NCBI RefSeq assembly: GCF_001465595.2
Contig: NZ_CP013481.2
Coordinates: 3,720,001 to 3,784,000 of the forward strand
Source: Pandoraea apista
GTDB taxonomy: Bacteria > Pseudomonadota > Gammaproteobacteria > Burkholderiales > Burkholderiaceae
Direction of reading: 5' to 3'
Length of the DNA stretch: 64,000 nt
Below are positions 24,784 through 33,953 of the stretch, in pieces. The notes below the pieces were generated by a model. The model saw only the letters and a program-made list of their open reading frames with translations. It had not been told where the DNA came from and did no database searches. The position numbers were made by a program, and so were the translations under genes. How positions within the stretch are numbered: the stretch's first letter is position 1; the number at the start of each line of letters is the position of its first letter.

Positions 24784-26019
24784 ATGAAGTCTCTTGCTCG
24801 CTCCCCTCTCGCCCGCACTGCCGCACTAATCCTCGGCTGCGGCGCTGCCACGCTTGCTCATGCGCAGTCGAACATCACGCTCTACGGTATCGTCGACGGC
24901 GGCATCGGCTACGCCAGCAATGTCGCCAGCGTCACCCGTGCAGGCGCTGCCGGGCGCCCTGCGCTCATGACCGGCGCGTCGAACTACGCGTTTCAGAGCG
25001 GCACATGGCAAGGCAGCCGCTGGGGCATGCAAGGGACAGAAGACCTCGGCAATGGCCTGAAGGCGCTCTTCCGCCTCGAAAACGGCTTCAACATCGGCAA
25101 CGGCACCGCGAGTCAGGGCGGCGCGGAATTCGGCCGTCACGCTTACGTCGGCCTGCAAGACAAGGCTTACGGCACCGTCACGCTTGGCCGCCAGTACGAT
25201 CCGTTGATCGATCTGGTCGGCTCGGTCGGTGGTACGGCATTGCTCTCGGGCGTTGCGGCGCATCCGGGCGACGTCGATAACCTCGATCACAGCTCGCGCG
25301 TGAACAACAGCGTGAAATACCGCTCGCCGACGTGGGGCGGCTTCACCTTCGGCGCCATGTACGGCTTCGGCGGCCAGCCGGGCACGATGGGACGCCAGAA
25401 CACGTGGGGCCTCGCCGGTCAGTACGCAAACGGCCCGATCACCTGGGGCGTGGGTTACTCGCACGCCAACAACGACAAGGCCAGCGCCGCCGACACCACG
25501 ATCGGAAGCTGGGCGGGGTCGTCCGAATCGGCATTCGCGTCGTCGATCAATGCGGGTTACGCCAGCGCCAAGGCACGCGACATCATCGCCACCTCAATGA
25601 CGTACCAGATCGGCAACACCACGCTCGGGGCGAACTACAGCCACACGGAGTACTCGGCAGGCAGCTATTCGCGCTTCACCCGCACGGCCAAATTCGATTC
25701 GGTGGGGGTGCTGGCGATGTATCGCTTCACCAACGCATTCCGCCTCGGCGGCGGCTATAGCTTCACGAACGTGAATGCCCCGGCAGCAAACGCCTCGGGC
25801 GCGAAGTATCACCAGTTCAACCTCGCGGCGTTCTACAACCTGTCCAAGCGCACGGAGCTGTATGCGCTGGCCGGTTATCAGAAGGCGTCGGGCAGCACGC
25901 TCGACGCTTTCGGCAACGTGATCGACGCCACGGCCTCGGTCGGCGACGCCGCCAACGGCATGTCGTCGGCCACCAACACGCAAACCGTTGTGCGGCTGGG
26001 CGTCAGTCACGTTTTCTAA
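24784..26019 (+). CDS. Gram-negative general porin (Burkholderia type)
   Basis: A 411-residue trimeric beta-barrel porin. The signal peptide runs to ATLAHAQ (about residue 28), then the family start SNITLYGIVDGGIGY. The loop/strand pattern includes GSRWGMQGTEDLGNGLKALF (about 79-98), GRHAYVGLQ and TLGRQYDPLIDLVG (near 138-151), and the C-terminal strand ends VVRLGVSHVF with terminal Phe. Such porins allow passive diffusion of small solutes across the outer membrane. It is monocistronic, with a terminator against the converging araC-type gene. Confidence 0.94.
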   Translation: MKSLARSPLARTAALILGCGAATLAHAQSNITLYGIVDGGIGYASNVASVTRAGAAGRPALMTGASNYAFQSGTWQGSRWGMQGTEDLGNGLKALFRLENGFNIGNGTASQGGAEFGRHAYVGLQDKAYGTVTLGRQYDPLIDLVGSVGGTALLSGVAAHPGDVDNLDHSSRVNNSVKYRSPTWGGFTFGAMYGFGGQPGTMGRQNTWGLAGQYANGPITWGVGYSHANNDKASAADTTIGSWAGSSESAFASSINAGYASAKARDIIATSMTYQIGNTTLGANYSHTEYSAGSYSRFTRTAKFDSVGVLAMYRFTNAFRLGGGYSFTNVNAPAANASGAKYHQFNLAAFYNLSKRTELYALAGYQKASGSTLDAFGNVIDATASVGDAANGMSSATNTQTVVRLGVSHVF

Positions 26020-26031
26020 GCCGGTAAACAA

Positions 26032-26075
26032 ACCGGCCGGTGACGTTGCGAATTCACGCACGTCCCGGCCGGTCT
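26032..26075. terminator. Long imperfect hairpin between porin and AraC-type gene
   Basis: ACCGGCCGG (from 26032) pairs with CCGGCCGGT (ending 26074). Further inner complementarity gives a stem interrupted by bulges. It is a likely bidirectional terminator of the convergent genes. Confidence 0.6.
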
Positions 26076-26134
26076 TGCCATAGATAAGGGACGCCCGGCT
26101 ATGCCGGGCGCTGCCGATGGCCGCGCCAATGGCC

Positions 26135-27025
26135 TTAGGCCGCCTGGGCCGGCAACGCCGGCACGAGCGTCACGCGCGGCGGCGGCAGCATCGTCACGGC
26201 ATGCATCTGGGCGCGCAACCAGTCGCGCGGGCTGCTGCCGGTCTTGCGGCGGAACGCGCGCGCTAGCGCCGACGCGCTTTCGTATCCCACCTCTTCCGCC
26301 ACGCGCGCAATCGGCTGACCATCGCGCAGGCGCTTCTGCGCGAGCCCGATGCGCCAGTCCAGCAGATAGTCGGCCGGCGATTGCCCGATGACCTCGCGAA
26401 ACTGCGCGGCGAAGTTGGCGCGCGACATATTGGCTGTTCCTGCCAGCGACTCCACCGTCCACGCTTCGCCCGGCTGGTTGTGAATCACATGTAGCGCCCG
26501 CGCGAGCCGCGGATCCGAGAGCCCGGCAAGCATGCCGCGACTCACGATGCGCTGCTCCAGCACATGACGGAGCAACTGAATGACGAGCAGTTCGAACAAG
26601 CGGTCCATCACGGCAAGGCGCCCGCACTGCGTGCCGAATGCTTCGGTGAAGAGCCAGTTCAGCGTGAGTTCGAGCGTGGAAAGCGATTTCGTCGGAAGGA
26701 CGAGATACTCCGGCAACGCCGCGACGAGCGGGTTGTTTTGGCCACCGTCGAAAGACAGCGATCCACAAACCAGTTCCGTTCTCGCAGCTTCTCCCGAGAG
26801 CAACTGATGACGGTTGCGGCGCGGGAAAAAAATCAACGACGGTTCGACGATGTCCTGTCGCGAGCCGTCTTCGAGCACCAGCGCCACTTCGCCCGCACGC
26901 AACAGGTGCAGATGACCGCCGTCATGCGCGTCGACACCGTAGCTGGCGATACCGCACAGGCCGCCGCTGTGAAACACACCGGCGCGAACGCCGAAATTCG
27001 AGATCAGGGTGGAGAGCCGGTCCAT
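26135..27025 (-). CDS. AraC family transcriptional regulator
   Basis: A 296-residue regulator. The N-terminal cupin-like domain (about 1-170) has GGHLHLLRAGEVALVLEDG and the AraC_binding_Cupin_6 type SLIFFPRRNRHQLL. The C-terminal double helix-turn-helix includes WTVESLAGTANMSRANFAAQF and IARVAEEVGYESASALARAF. The target is unknown. It converges on the porin and is divergent from nothing; a DUF4148 gene lies upstream on the same strand. Regulation of the porin is possible but unsupported. Confidence 0.9.
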   Translation of the reverse strand: MDRLSTLISNFGVRAGVFHSGGLCGIASYGVDAHDGGHLHLLRAGEVALVLEDGSRQDIVEPSLIFFPRRNRHQLLSGEAARTELVCGSLSFDGGQNNPLVAALPEYLVLPTKSLSTLELTLNWLFTEAFGTQCGRLAVMDRLFELLVIQLLRHVLEQRIVSRGMLAGLSDPRLARALHVIHNQPGEAWTVESLAGTANMSRANFAAQFREVIGQSPADYLLDWRIGLAQKRLRDGQPIARVAEEVGYESASALARAFRRKTGSSPRDWLRAQMHAVTMLPPPRVTLVPALPAQAA

Positions 27026-27133
27026 GGCGCACTCAAGTTATCTAACCCGGTGCGCCGATTATGGAGGATTTGGACAACGCTTGCTTGGGACCGGCTTTTT
27101 TCCGCTCGGCGAGTCTCAACGGATGACAACACC

Positions 27134-27424
27134 TCAGGCGCGGTTGTCGCCCACCGCAGCAGCCGTACCGATTTCTGCGCGCACCGCAGCACGCGAACGG
27201 CCGACGGAGGTGCGTTGTTGCAGCAGCGACGGATACGTTTGGAGCGACTGGTCGAGTTGGCCCGAAGCGCGCGCCTGACGCAGCTCCTCACGGACTTGCG
27301 CGCGGGTCATACCTTGTGCTGCGGGCGGTTGGCCCACATCGGCGGTCTGGGTGTCGGCATAGGCAGAAACGGAGGCCAGTGTAGCCGTGGCGATCAGGGC
27401 AGCAGCAAAAATACGAGTGTTCAT
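27134..27424 (-). CDS. DUF4148 small periplasmic protein
   Basis: A 96-residue exported protein. Start at ATG 27424 (MNTRIFAAALIATATLASVS), with AAGGAG upstream. The signal peptide ends near SAYAD. The mature part has the DUF4148 motif MTRAQVREELRQARASGQ, found almost only in Burkholderiales and typically in multiple paralogs per genome. Function unknown. It is probably a single-gene transcript. Confidence 0.88.
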   Translation of the reverse strand: MNTRIFAAALIATATLASVSAYADTQTADVGQPPAAQGMTRAQVREELRQARASGQLDQSLQTYPSLLQQRTSVGRSRAAVRAEIGTAAAVGDNRA

Positions 27425-27749
27425 GATGAAACTCCTTTCGTTCGGCACGCGGTGCCGGTAGTCGGTTTCCTCAACGCGTCAGCCTCGGGACTTGAACAAG
27501 TGGACTGACGCTTTCGGGTACGACTCAAGATTACGAAAGGGCGACACCAATTTCGCGGCTGCGCGTCCGCAAGATGCAACCAATCGTCCAGACCTGTCGA
27601 TCGCCATTGACCGGCGCTATGGTGCCGATAGCGAACGTCGATAAGCTGGGGTAAAAAACGGGAAAAGTGCTGAAAAAACAGGCAAAGAGATCCGCTGGGC
27701 CGATCGATCTGATCGAGCCGATGCGGCATCGATCCCGCATCGCCTGGAA
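27425..27749. other. Intergenic region between DUF4148 and the Rrf2-type gene
   Basis: No gene, RNA or clear hairpin is seen. It must hold the promoter of the DUF4148 gene on the leftward strand. Confidence 0.4.
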
Positions 27750-28241
27750 TTACAACCCGGTGACGCGACGCTTGACCTTGATATCCGCCACGGGGACGGC
27801 AGCCGCCACGGCGTCGCCGAGCAGGCGTCGCAACGCGGCGGGTTTGTCGACGAGATCGGCCAGCGTGTAGCGATCGAGCACCGCGAAGTAAGCGCGCAAC
27901 GCTTCGCCCAGTACGCCGCGCAGGTTACACGCCGATGTGATAACACAGGCGTTCTCGCCCTGATGGAAGCATTCGACCATCGCAAAATCGGGCTCCATCG
28001 CCCGTACCACGTCGCCCAGTCCGATGCGCGCCGGTGCGCGTCCCAGCCGAATCCCGCCCGAGCGCCCGCGCACCGTGTGCAGAAAGCCCAGTTGACCGAG
28101 CTTCTGCACGATCTTCACGAGGTGGTTCTTGGGAATGTCGAACGCTTCCGCCACGGACTGTACGTGCACCAGCTCGTCGGGATGAACCGCGACGTAGATC
28201 AGGGTGCGCAAACTGTAATCGGTATGGTCGGTGAGTCGCAT
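27750..28241 (-). CDS. nsrR: Rrf2 family regulator, NsrR-like
   Basis: A 163-residue Rrf2 regulator. The N-terminal winged helix begins MRLTDHTDYSLRTLIYVAV, the typical NsrR start, with VAEAFDIPKNHLVKIVQKLG as recognition region. Three Cys in a cluster-binding pattern, ECFHQGENACVITSACNLRG (near 90-110), would hold a [2Fe-2S] or [4Fe-4S] cluster that reacts with nitric oxide. NsrR represses NO-detoxification genes until NO destroys the cluster. No NO-detoxification target (hmp, norB) is adjacent, so it acts elsewhere. The tail is longer than in E. coli NsrR. Confidence 0.88.
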   Translation of the reverse strand: MRLTDHTDYSLRTLIYVAVHPDELVHVQSVAEAFDIPKNHLVKIVQKLGQLGFLHTVRGRSGGIRLGRAPARIGLGDVVRAMEPDFAMVECFHQGENACVITSACNLRGVLGEALRAYFAVLDRYTLADLVDKPAALRRLLGDAVAAAVPVADIKVKRRVTGL

Positions 28242-28401
28242 TCAGCGGGCAGCAGCGGGAACGAGCGAGGCGGCAGGCGTGCCGCCCGGTAATCTTGCGA
28301 GCGAGTTTAACATGGCCCCGATATGCATCTTATGCGCTACCGGGGCCCTGCGCCGTCCCGTTTCCAGCTTGGTTCCAGCCTTGTTCCGGCCTTCTGCCCC
28401 G

Positions 28402-29424
28402 CTATCCTTTGGCAGCCCCGGCCAATGCCGCCGGGCTAACCTTGTTGCTGCGGCGCGCCCTCCAGCGTTGCGACCACACGAGCCATTCACCAACGATGCC
28501 GCGTCGGAACAGCAGCACGCAGAGCACGAAGATCACGCCCGTGACCACGCTCACCATCGAACCCAATCCGGTGAAGGCCTGCCAGCCGGTGACCTGCGCC
28601 AGCCAGTTGCCGATATCGCCAAGCTTGGTCTCCAGCGAGACGATGAGCAACGCGCCCACCACCGGCCCGAAGCGCGTGCCCATGCCGCCGACCAACGTCA
28701 TCAGAATGACCGATCCCGAGAGCGACCAATGCACATCGGAAAGCGTGGCGAAACCGAGCACCAGCGTTTTCAGCGCCCCCGCAAGGCCCGCCACCGCCGC
28801 CGAAAGCACAAACGCCAGCAGTTTGAAACGCTCCGCCTCATAGCCCAGCGAGATGGCACGCGGTTCGTTCTCTTTGATGGCCGCCAGGACACGGCCGAAA
28901 GGAGAGGCAATCACGCGAGACATGAGCCCGAATGTCGCCGCAACCACAGCAAGCACCACAAAGTACAACGTGAGATCGTGATCCAGCGACAGTCCGAACA
29001 GCGTCTGACGAGGCACACCCTGCAAGCCGTCCTCTCCCCCGGTGAACGGCGCTTGCAGACAAAAGAAATAGAACATTTGCGCGAAGGCGAGCGTAATCAT
29101 CGCGAAGTAGATGCCCTGACGCCGGATGGCAAACAGCCCGAAAACCAACCCGAACACGGCACCGGTCACCACGCCGGTCAACACCCCCGCCAGCGGCGAC
29201 CAGGCCAGGTCACGCATTACATAGCCCGCAAAGTACGCCGCCCCGCCGAAGAAGGCAGCGTGACCAAACGACAACAACCCCGTGTAGCCAAGCACCAGAT
29301 TGAGCGAGCAGGCGAACAGCGCGAAGCACATCACCTTCATGGCAAAGACGGGATAGACCCCAAGGGCCGGCAACGCGGCCAACAACACGAGCAGCACAAG
29401 ATCGAAACGGTATTGACGCATCAT
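28402..29424 (-). CDS. livM: Branched-chain-type ABC importer, LivM-like permease
   Basis: A 340-residue inner-membrane permease. The start is placed at the first of two ATGs (29424 or 29421), just after the livH stop at 29432. The family motif YTGLLSFGHAAFFGGAAYF is near residues 45-63, and EAA-like regions with GRVLAAIKENEPRAISLGY lie near the middle. It is the last gene of the nine-gene leftward operon. In this setting the importer probably carries an aromatic or other carboxylate rather than Leu/Ile/Val. Confidence 0.92.
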   Translation of the reverse strand: MMRQYRFDLVLLVLLAALPALGVYPVFAMKVMCFALFACSLNLVLGYTGLLSFGHAAFFGGAAYFAGYVMRDLAWSPLAGVLTGVVTGAVFGLVFGLFAIRRQGIYFAMITLAFAQMFYFFCLQAPFTGGEDGLQGVPRQTLFGLSLDHDLTLYFVVLAVVAATFGLMSRVIASPFGRVLAAIKENEPRAISLGYEAERFKLLAFVLSAAVAGLAGALKTLVLGFATLSDVHWSLSGSVILMTLVGGMGTRFGPVVGALLIVSLETKLGDIGNWLAQVTGWQAFTGLGSMVSVVTGVIFVLCVLLFRRGIVGEWLVWSQRWRARRSNKVSPAALAGAAKG

Positions 29425-29431
29425 CGACGAC

Positions 29432-30322
29432 TCACTTGTAGGCATAACCACCGAACAGACCATGCGGGCGCACCAGCAGCACAAGCGCCATGATCACGAA
29501 CACGACCGTGGCCGAAGCCTCCGGATACCAAAGTTTGGTCAGTCCCTCCAGCACGCCGAGCGCCAGCCCCGTGACGACCGATCCGGCAATCGAGCCCATG
29601 CCGCCGATCACCACAATGGCGAAGACCGTCACGATCATCGGTTGCCCCATGATCGGGGAGACCTGCATGATCGGCGCGGCCAGCACGCCCGCGAACGCCG
29701 CCAGCGCGGCACCGAACGCATACGTGAGCGTGACCATGAGCGGTACGTTCACACCGAACGTCTCGACGAGACGCGCATTCTCGGTGCCGGCCCGCAACAA
29801 CGCCCCGATGCGTGTGCGCTCGATGACCACCCATGTGATCGCACAGGCGGTGAGCGACGCGATAACCACCCACGCCCGGTAATTCGGCAGCACCATGAAC
29901 GGCAGACGCGTAGCACCGGCAAGCCATGCCGGCCCCTCGAACGACATGCCCGACACGCCATACGCCGACCTGCCGAGCCCTTCGATGATGAGCGTGAGCC
30001 CGAGCGTGAGCAGCAGCCCGTACAAAGGGTCGAGCTTGTAGATGCGCGAGAGCAACCCGCGCTCGATACCCGCACCGAGCAAGCCGGCCGCCAGCGGCGC
30101 AATCACCAGCATCGTCCAGTAGTTCAGCCCGAGATACTGGCCGCCCATCCACGCGACAAGCGCGCCGATCATGAAGAGCGCCCCATGGGCAAAATTAATG
30201 ACGTTGAGCAAGCCGAAGATGACCGACAAGCCCAGACTCAGCACGGCGTAGAAACAGCCGTTGACGAGCCCGAGCATCAGTTGGCTGAGCAACGCCGGCA
30301 GAGGAATATCGAAAGGATTCAC
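29432..30322 (-). CDS. livH: Branched-chain-type ABC importer, LivH-like permease
   Basis: A 296-residue inner-membrane permease with about eight helices. Family features are LVNGCFYAVLSLGLSVIFGLLNVINFAHGALF (positions about 18-49, split here only for description), GLLLTLGLTLIIEGLGR and the loop GTENARLVETFGVN that contacts the ATPases. It pairs with the LivM-like protein, whose gene starts eight bases after this stop. It lies 21 bases after livF. Confidence 0.92.
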   Translation of the reverse strand: MNPFDIPLPALLSQLMLGLVNGCFYAVLSLGLSVIFGLLNVINFAHGALFMIGALVAWMGGQYLGLNYWTMLVIAPLAAGLLGAGIERGLLSRIYKLDPLYGLLLTLGLTLIIEGLGRSAYGVSGMSFEGPAWLAGATRLPFMVLPNYRAWVVIASLTACAITWVVIERTRIGALLRAGTENARLVETFGVNVPLMVTLTYAFGAALAAFAGVLAAPIMQVSPIMGQPMIVTVFAIVVIGGMGSIAGSVVTGLALGVLEGLTKLWYPEASATVVFVIMALVLLVRPHGLFGGYAYK

Positions 30323-30343
30323 GGCAATGACCTTCTGAGCGGG

Positions 30344-31102
30344 TTACACATTGAGCAGCGTTTGAAGTGCCGGTGTGTGGGCGGACAACTGCGCGGCGTC
30401 GAACTGCAATGCGATGCGGCCGTGTTCCATCACATAGAAACGGTCGGCGAGCGGTGCAGCGAAGTGAAAGTTCTGCTCGACGAGCACGATGGTGTAGCCG
30501 CGCGACTTGAGCGTCTCGATCATGCGCGCGAGCGTGCGCACAATGGCGGGCGCCAACCCCTCCGAGATCTCGTCGAGCAGCAACAGCCGCACGCCAGTGC
30601 GCAGAATGCGCGCAATGGCCAGCATCTGCTGTTCCCCGCCCGAGAGCCGCGTGCCCGGACTGTGCCGGCGCTCGGCGAGGTTCGGGAACATCGCGTAGAT
30701 CTCGTCGAGCGACATGCCGGATCGACCGGGCAGGCCCGCTCGCCCCGGCGCCAGCACCGGTGGCAAGAGCAGGTTTTCTTCACACGACAGACTGGCAAAA
30801 ATGCCCCGCTCCTCGGGACAGAATCCCACACCGCATCGCGCGATCTTGCGCGTCGGCAGATTCACGGTCTCGCGTCCGAAGACACGCACCGAGCCTTCGC
30901 GGGTATCCGTCAATCCGAGAATCGCGCGCAGCGTCGTGCTGCGGCCCGCGCCGTTTCGCCCCAGCAGGCTGACGACCTCTCCCTGCCCGGCCACCAGATC
31001 GACACCATGCAAAATGTGCGATTCGCCGTACCACGCTTGCAAGCCGCTCACCGCCAACGCCGGAACGCTGGCCGCAACGAGCGACGATTCATGCGCCTTC
31101 AT
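30344..31102 (-). CDS. livF: ABC importer ATPase, LivF-like, with Arg in Walker A
   Basis: A 252-residue ATPase of the branched-chain amino-acid importer family. Walker A reads GRNGAGRST, with Arg (residue 54) where Lys is canonical. Signature LSGGEQQML and Walker B LLLLDEISEGLAP are intact, as is the switch-region sequence TIVLVEQNFHFA. The start overlaps the end of livG by four bases (ATGA). The Lys-to-Arg change normally weakens ATP hydrolysis, but some LivF paralogs in betaproteobacteria appear to carry it naturally. Confidence 0.9.
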   Translation of the reverse strand: MKAHESSLVAASVPALAVSGLQAWYGESHILHGVDLVAGQGEVVSLLGRNGAGRSTTLRAILGLTDTREGSVRVFGRETVNLPTRKIARCGVGFCPEERGIFASLSCEENLLLPPVLAPGRAGLPGRSGMSLDEIYAMFPNLAERRHSPGTRLSGGEQQMLAIARILRTGVRLLLLDEISEGLAPAIVRTLARMIETLKSRGYTIVLVEQNFHFAAPLADRFYVMEHGRIALQFDAAQLSAHTPALQTLLNV

Positions 31103-31878
31103 GCGTGCGCTCCTTCCAGTTCGGCGTCCGCCGATCCCATGTACGCTTCGCGCACACGGGCGTCGGCAGTCACCGTAGCGTAGTCGCCTTCGGCCAGAAT
31201 CTCGCCCCGTTGCAACACGGTAATCATGTCGGCAATGCCGGACACCACCTTCATGTTGTGTTCGACCATGAGCACCGTACGCCCGGCGGCAACTTGCCGG
31301 ATGAGCGCGGCCACGCGCTCAACGTCTTCGTGCCCCATACCCTGCGTGGGCTCGTCGAGCAGCATGATGTCTGGCTCCATAGCGAGGGTCGTGGCAATTT
31401 CCAGCGCCCGTTTGCGGCCATAGGGCAACGACACCGTCAATGCATCGGCATAGGCGGCGATTCCCACCTCATCGAGCAACGCCATCGCACGCGTATCCAG
31501 ATCACCCAGGCCACGTGTACTGCGCCAGAAGTGATACGACTGGCCGGTGGCGCGTTGCAGCGCCACGCGCACGTTCTCGATCACGGACAAATGCCCGAAC
31601 ACCGCCGAGATCTGGAACGAGCGGATCATGCCGCGCCGCGCCACCGCCGCCGGGGCGAGGCCGGTAATGTCCTCGCCGCGATAGAAGATCTGGCCCGACG
31701 TTGGCGTCAGGAACTTCGTGAGCAGGTTGAAGCACGTGGTCTTGCCTGCGCCGTTCGGGCCGATGAGCGCGTGAATAGCGCCGCGCCTGACCTTCAGATC
31801 GACCCCGTCCACCGCGGTGAAACCGCGAAACGCCTTGGTAAGACCGCGGGTTTCGAGAATGATGTCGTCGTGATGCAT
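31099..31878 (-). CDS. livG: ABC importer ATPase, LivG-like
   Basis: A 259-residue ATPase. The start at ATG 31878 (MHHDDIILETRGLTKAF) comes four bases after the DUF2848 stop; the longer frame to 31992 runs into that gene. Walker A GPNGAGKTT is canonical, the signature LPYGRKRALEIA is LivG-type, and Walker B is MLLDEPTQGMG. The LivG-specific insert and the VEHNMKVV switch are seen. With LivF it forms the ATPase heterodimer on the cytoplasmic face. Confidence 0.92.
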   Translation of the reverse strand: MHHDDIILETRGLTKAFRGFTAVDGVDLKVRRGAIHALIGPNGAGKTTCFNLLTKFLTPTSGQIFYRGEDITGLAPAAVARRGMIRSFQISAVFGHLSVIENVRVALQRATGQSYHFWRSTRGLGDLDTRAMALLDEVGIAAYADALTVSLPYGRKRALEIATTLAMEPDIMLLDEPTQGMGHEDVERVAALIRQVAAGRTVLMVEHNMKVVSGIADMITVLQRGEILAEGDYATVTADARVREAYMGSADAELEGAHA

Positions 31879-31882
31879 GGGC

Positions 31883-32572
31883 TTACCCCACCACCGGTAG
31901 CGGGGTAATGCCGTAACCGTGTTGCAGGCGACGTTCCAGCACGGGATCCTCCAGCTCGAAGTCGAAACGCTCGGCCGAACGAATGCCGCCAATGGCCGTC
32001 AGCGTGCCGCACAGCATGGCGGTGCCGTCTTCGAAGCGCCCGCCGGCTTCGGCGAAGCGCGCGAGCAGATCCTGCGGCGAGCGCATCGCGGTAACCGGCC
32101 CCTGCTGGTACAGCACTTTTTCGCCGTCGATGTTGGCGTAGCTGCGCAGCATGAGGCGGTCCCAGTGCGGCTCGATCTCGGCCAGCCGCCACAGCACCGT
32201 CGAGCATGGCTTCTCGCACATCTGCTTCGAGACGGTAATTCCATACGTCTCGACCTCGCGGTCCGTATGATCCGACGCCACGCCCACATACGTCTCGCCC
32301 CCACTGCGCACGAGCAGAAACTCGACCTCACCGCTGCTTGCACGCCCGCTCGCCTCGATGTGGGCCTGCGTGGTGAGCCGGTCGCTCGACACCCGGTAGA
32401 ACATTGGCGTTGCGGCCGGGCGCTTTACGCCCAGTACCTCAAGCTCGCGAATGTGATGTTCCATCGCCTCGACATCCCGTCCCGTCCAGCCCGCGATCAC
32501 AAGCTGTTTGATGACAATATCGCGCTCGACGATGCCGTCTTCCGTCTGTATTACGAAATGCATGAGATTCAT
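31883..32572 (-). CDS. DUF2848 protein
   Basis: A 229-residue cytoplasmic protein of DUF2848. ATG 32572 (MNLMHFVIQTEDG) is favoured because GGAG lies eight bases upstream; ATG 32590 is an alternative. Family-conserved segments are LVIAGWTGRD (near 23-32), MEHHIRELEVLGVKRP, PMFYRVSSDRLT, GEVEFLLV and GVASDHTDREVETYG. DUF2848 proteins resemble fumarylacetoacetate-hydrolase-type folds and often sit in catabolic operons. Here it lies between the binding protein and the ABC ATPases, so a step in handling the imported compound is likely but unproven. Confidence 0.82.
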   Translation of the reverse strand: MNLMHFVIQTEDGIVERDIVIKQLVIAGWTGRDVEAMEHHIRELEVLGVKRPAATPMFYRVSSDRLTTQAHIEASGRASSGEVEFLLVRSGGETYVGVASDHTDREVETYGITVSKQMCEKPCSTVLWRLAEIEPHWDRLMLRSYANIDGEKVLYQQGPVTAMRSPQDLLARFAEAGGRFEDGTAMLCGTLTAIGGIRSAERFDFELEDPVLERRLQHGYGITPLPVVG

Positions 32573-32607
32573 CTTGCCAACTCCGGTCATAACCTGACTT
32601 CCCGAGA

Positions 32608-33849
32608 TCACTTCTTCACGAGCGCGCACTGGCTCTGGGCGAGCGGACGGAACGCCTCATTGGCGGGAATCGTCTGCAGCACCTTGTAGTAATCCCAGGG
32701 CTTCTTCGATTCCTTGGGGGACTTCACTTCCACGAGGTACATGTCGTGCACCATCAGGCCGTCGGGGCGAATCTGGCCGCCCTTGGCAAAGAAGTCGTTG
32801 ACGGGCGTTTGCTTCATCGACGCCATGACGGTGTCGGCGTCGTCGGTGCCTGTGCGTTGCACGGCTTGCAGGTAGTGCATGACCGACGAGTACGTTCCGG
32901 CGTGCACGAGCGTCGGCATCTTCCCGGTCTTCGCGAAGAATCGCTGGGCCCAGGTACGTGAGGCGTCGTCGCGATCCCAGTAGAAAGCGGTCGTCAACGT
33001 CATGCCCTGCGCCGCATCAAGCCCGAGGCTGTGAATGTCGCTGATGAACATGTGCAGACCGGCGATCTTCTGTCTGGCCGGCCCGGTGATGCCGAATTCG
33101 CGCGCCGTCTTGATGGCGTTCACGGTGTCGGCGCCCGCATTGGCCAGCGCAATCACCTTGGCGCGCGACGCCTGCGCTTGCAGCAGATACGACGACAGGT
33201 CCGACGAATTGAGCGGATGCTTGGCACGGCCCACGACCTTGCCGTTCACGTGTTGCAGCGCGTCGGTGGCGTCTTTCTCCAGCGACGCGCCCAACGCGTA
33301 ATCCACCGTCAGGAAGTACCAACTGTTATCGCCGCTGCGGGTCATCGCCTTGACCGTGTTCGATGCGAACGAATAAGTGTCGTACGAGTACTGCACCGTG
33401 TACGGCGAGCAGTCTTCGTTCACAAGGCGGGTGGTGCCCGCCCCCGTCACAATGGCGATGCGGTGTTTGGCCTTGGCGACATTCGCCACTGCCAGCGCCA
33501 CGGAAGACGGCAGCAAGTCTTCGACGACATCGACCTGCTGGTTGTCGAACCAGTCGCGGGCGATGGTCGCCGCCACGTCGGTCTTGTTCTGGTGATCGGC
33601 AGAAATCACTTTGATCGGCACGCCGTTGACCTTCCCGCCGAAATCGTCGACGGCCATTTGCGCGGCAATCACCGAGCCCTTGCCGCCGATGTCGGAGAAG
33701 ATCGAGGACATGTCGGTGAGCACGCCGATCTTCACGACCCCGTCGCTCATCTTGCCGGGCTGCGCCTGCGCAGCGGACGATATGGCGAAGGCGGCAGCGA
33801 ACAGCAGAGCAGCCATTGACGTGATACGACTTGCGCGAAACGTAGACAT
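32608..33849 (-). CDS. Periplasmic substrate-binding protein of the Liv-type importer
   Basis: A 413-residue type-I periplasmic binding protein. Start at ATG 33849 (MSTFRASRITSMAALLF); the signal peptide ends near AAQAQ. The mature start VVKIGVLTDMSSIFSDIGG and later segments VAVANVAKAKHRIAIVTGAG, YVDYALGASLE-like TVDYALGASLE, and MHYLQAVQRTGT are typical of Peripla_BP_6 members that bind amino acids, amides or aromatic acids. It supplies the LivHMGF importer encoded downstream. The specific ligand cannot be read from sequence. Confidence 0.9.
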   Translation of the reverse strand: MSTFRASRITSMAALLFAAAFAISSAAQAQPGKMSDGVVKIGVLTDMSSIFSDIGGKGSVIAAQMAVDDFGGKVNGVPIKVISADHQNKTDVAATIARDWFDNQQVDVVEDLLPSSVALAVANVAKAKHRIAIVTGAGTTRLVNEDCSPYTVQYSYDTYSFASNTVKAMTRSGDNSWYFLTVDYALGASLEKDATDALQHVNGKVVGRAKHPLNSSDLSSYLLQAQASRAKVIALANAGADTVNAIKTAREFGITGPARQKIAGLHMFISDIHSLGLDAAQGMTLTTAFYWDRDDASRTWAQRFFAKTGKMPTLVHAGTYSSVMHYLQAVQRTGTDDADTVMASMKQTPVNDFFAKGGQIRPDGLMVHDMYLVEVKSPKESKKPWDYYKVLQTIPANEAFRPLAQSQCALVKK

Positions 33850-33953
33850 GATGTTTTCCCGATAGCCTGTAGAGGTGTGGTGTGGGTGAAACCGTCTCCC
33901 GACGGCGCGGCACGCCCTCACGTTCGCCGCGCCCATGCCCTGCCTTGAACGTG

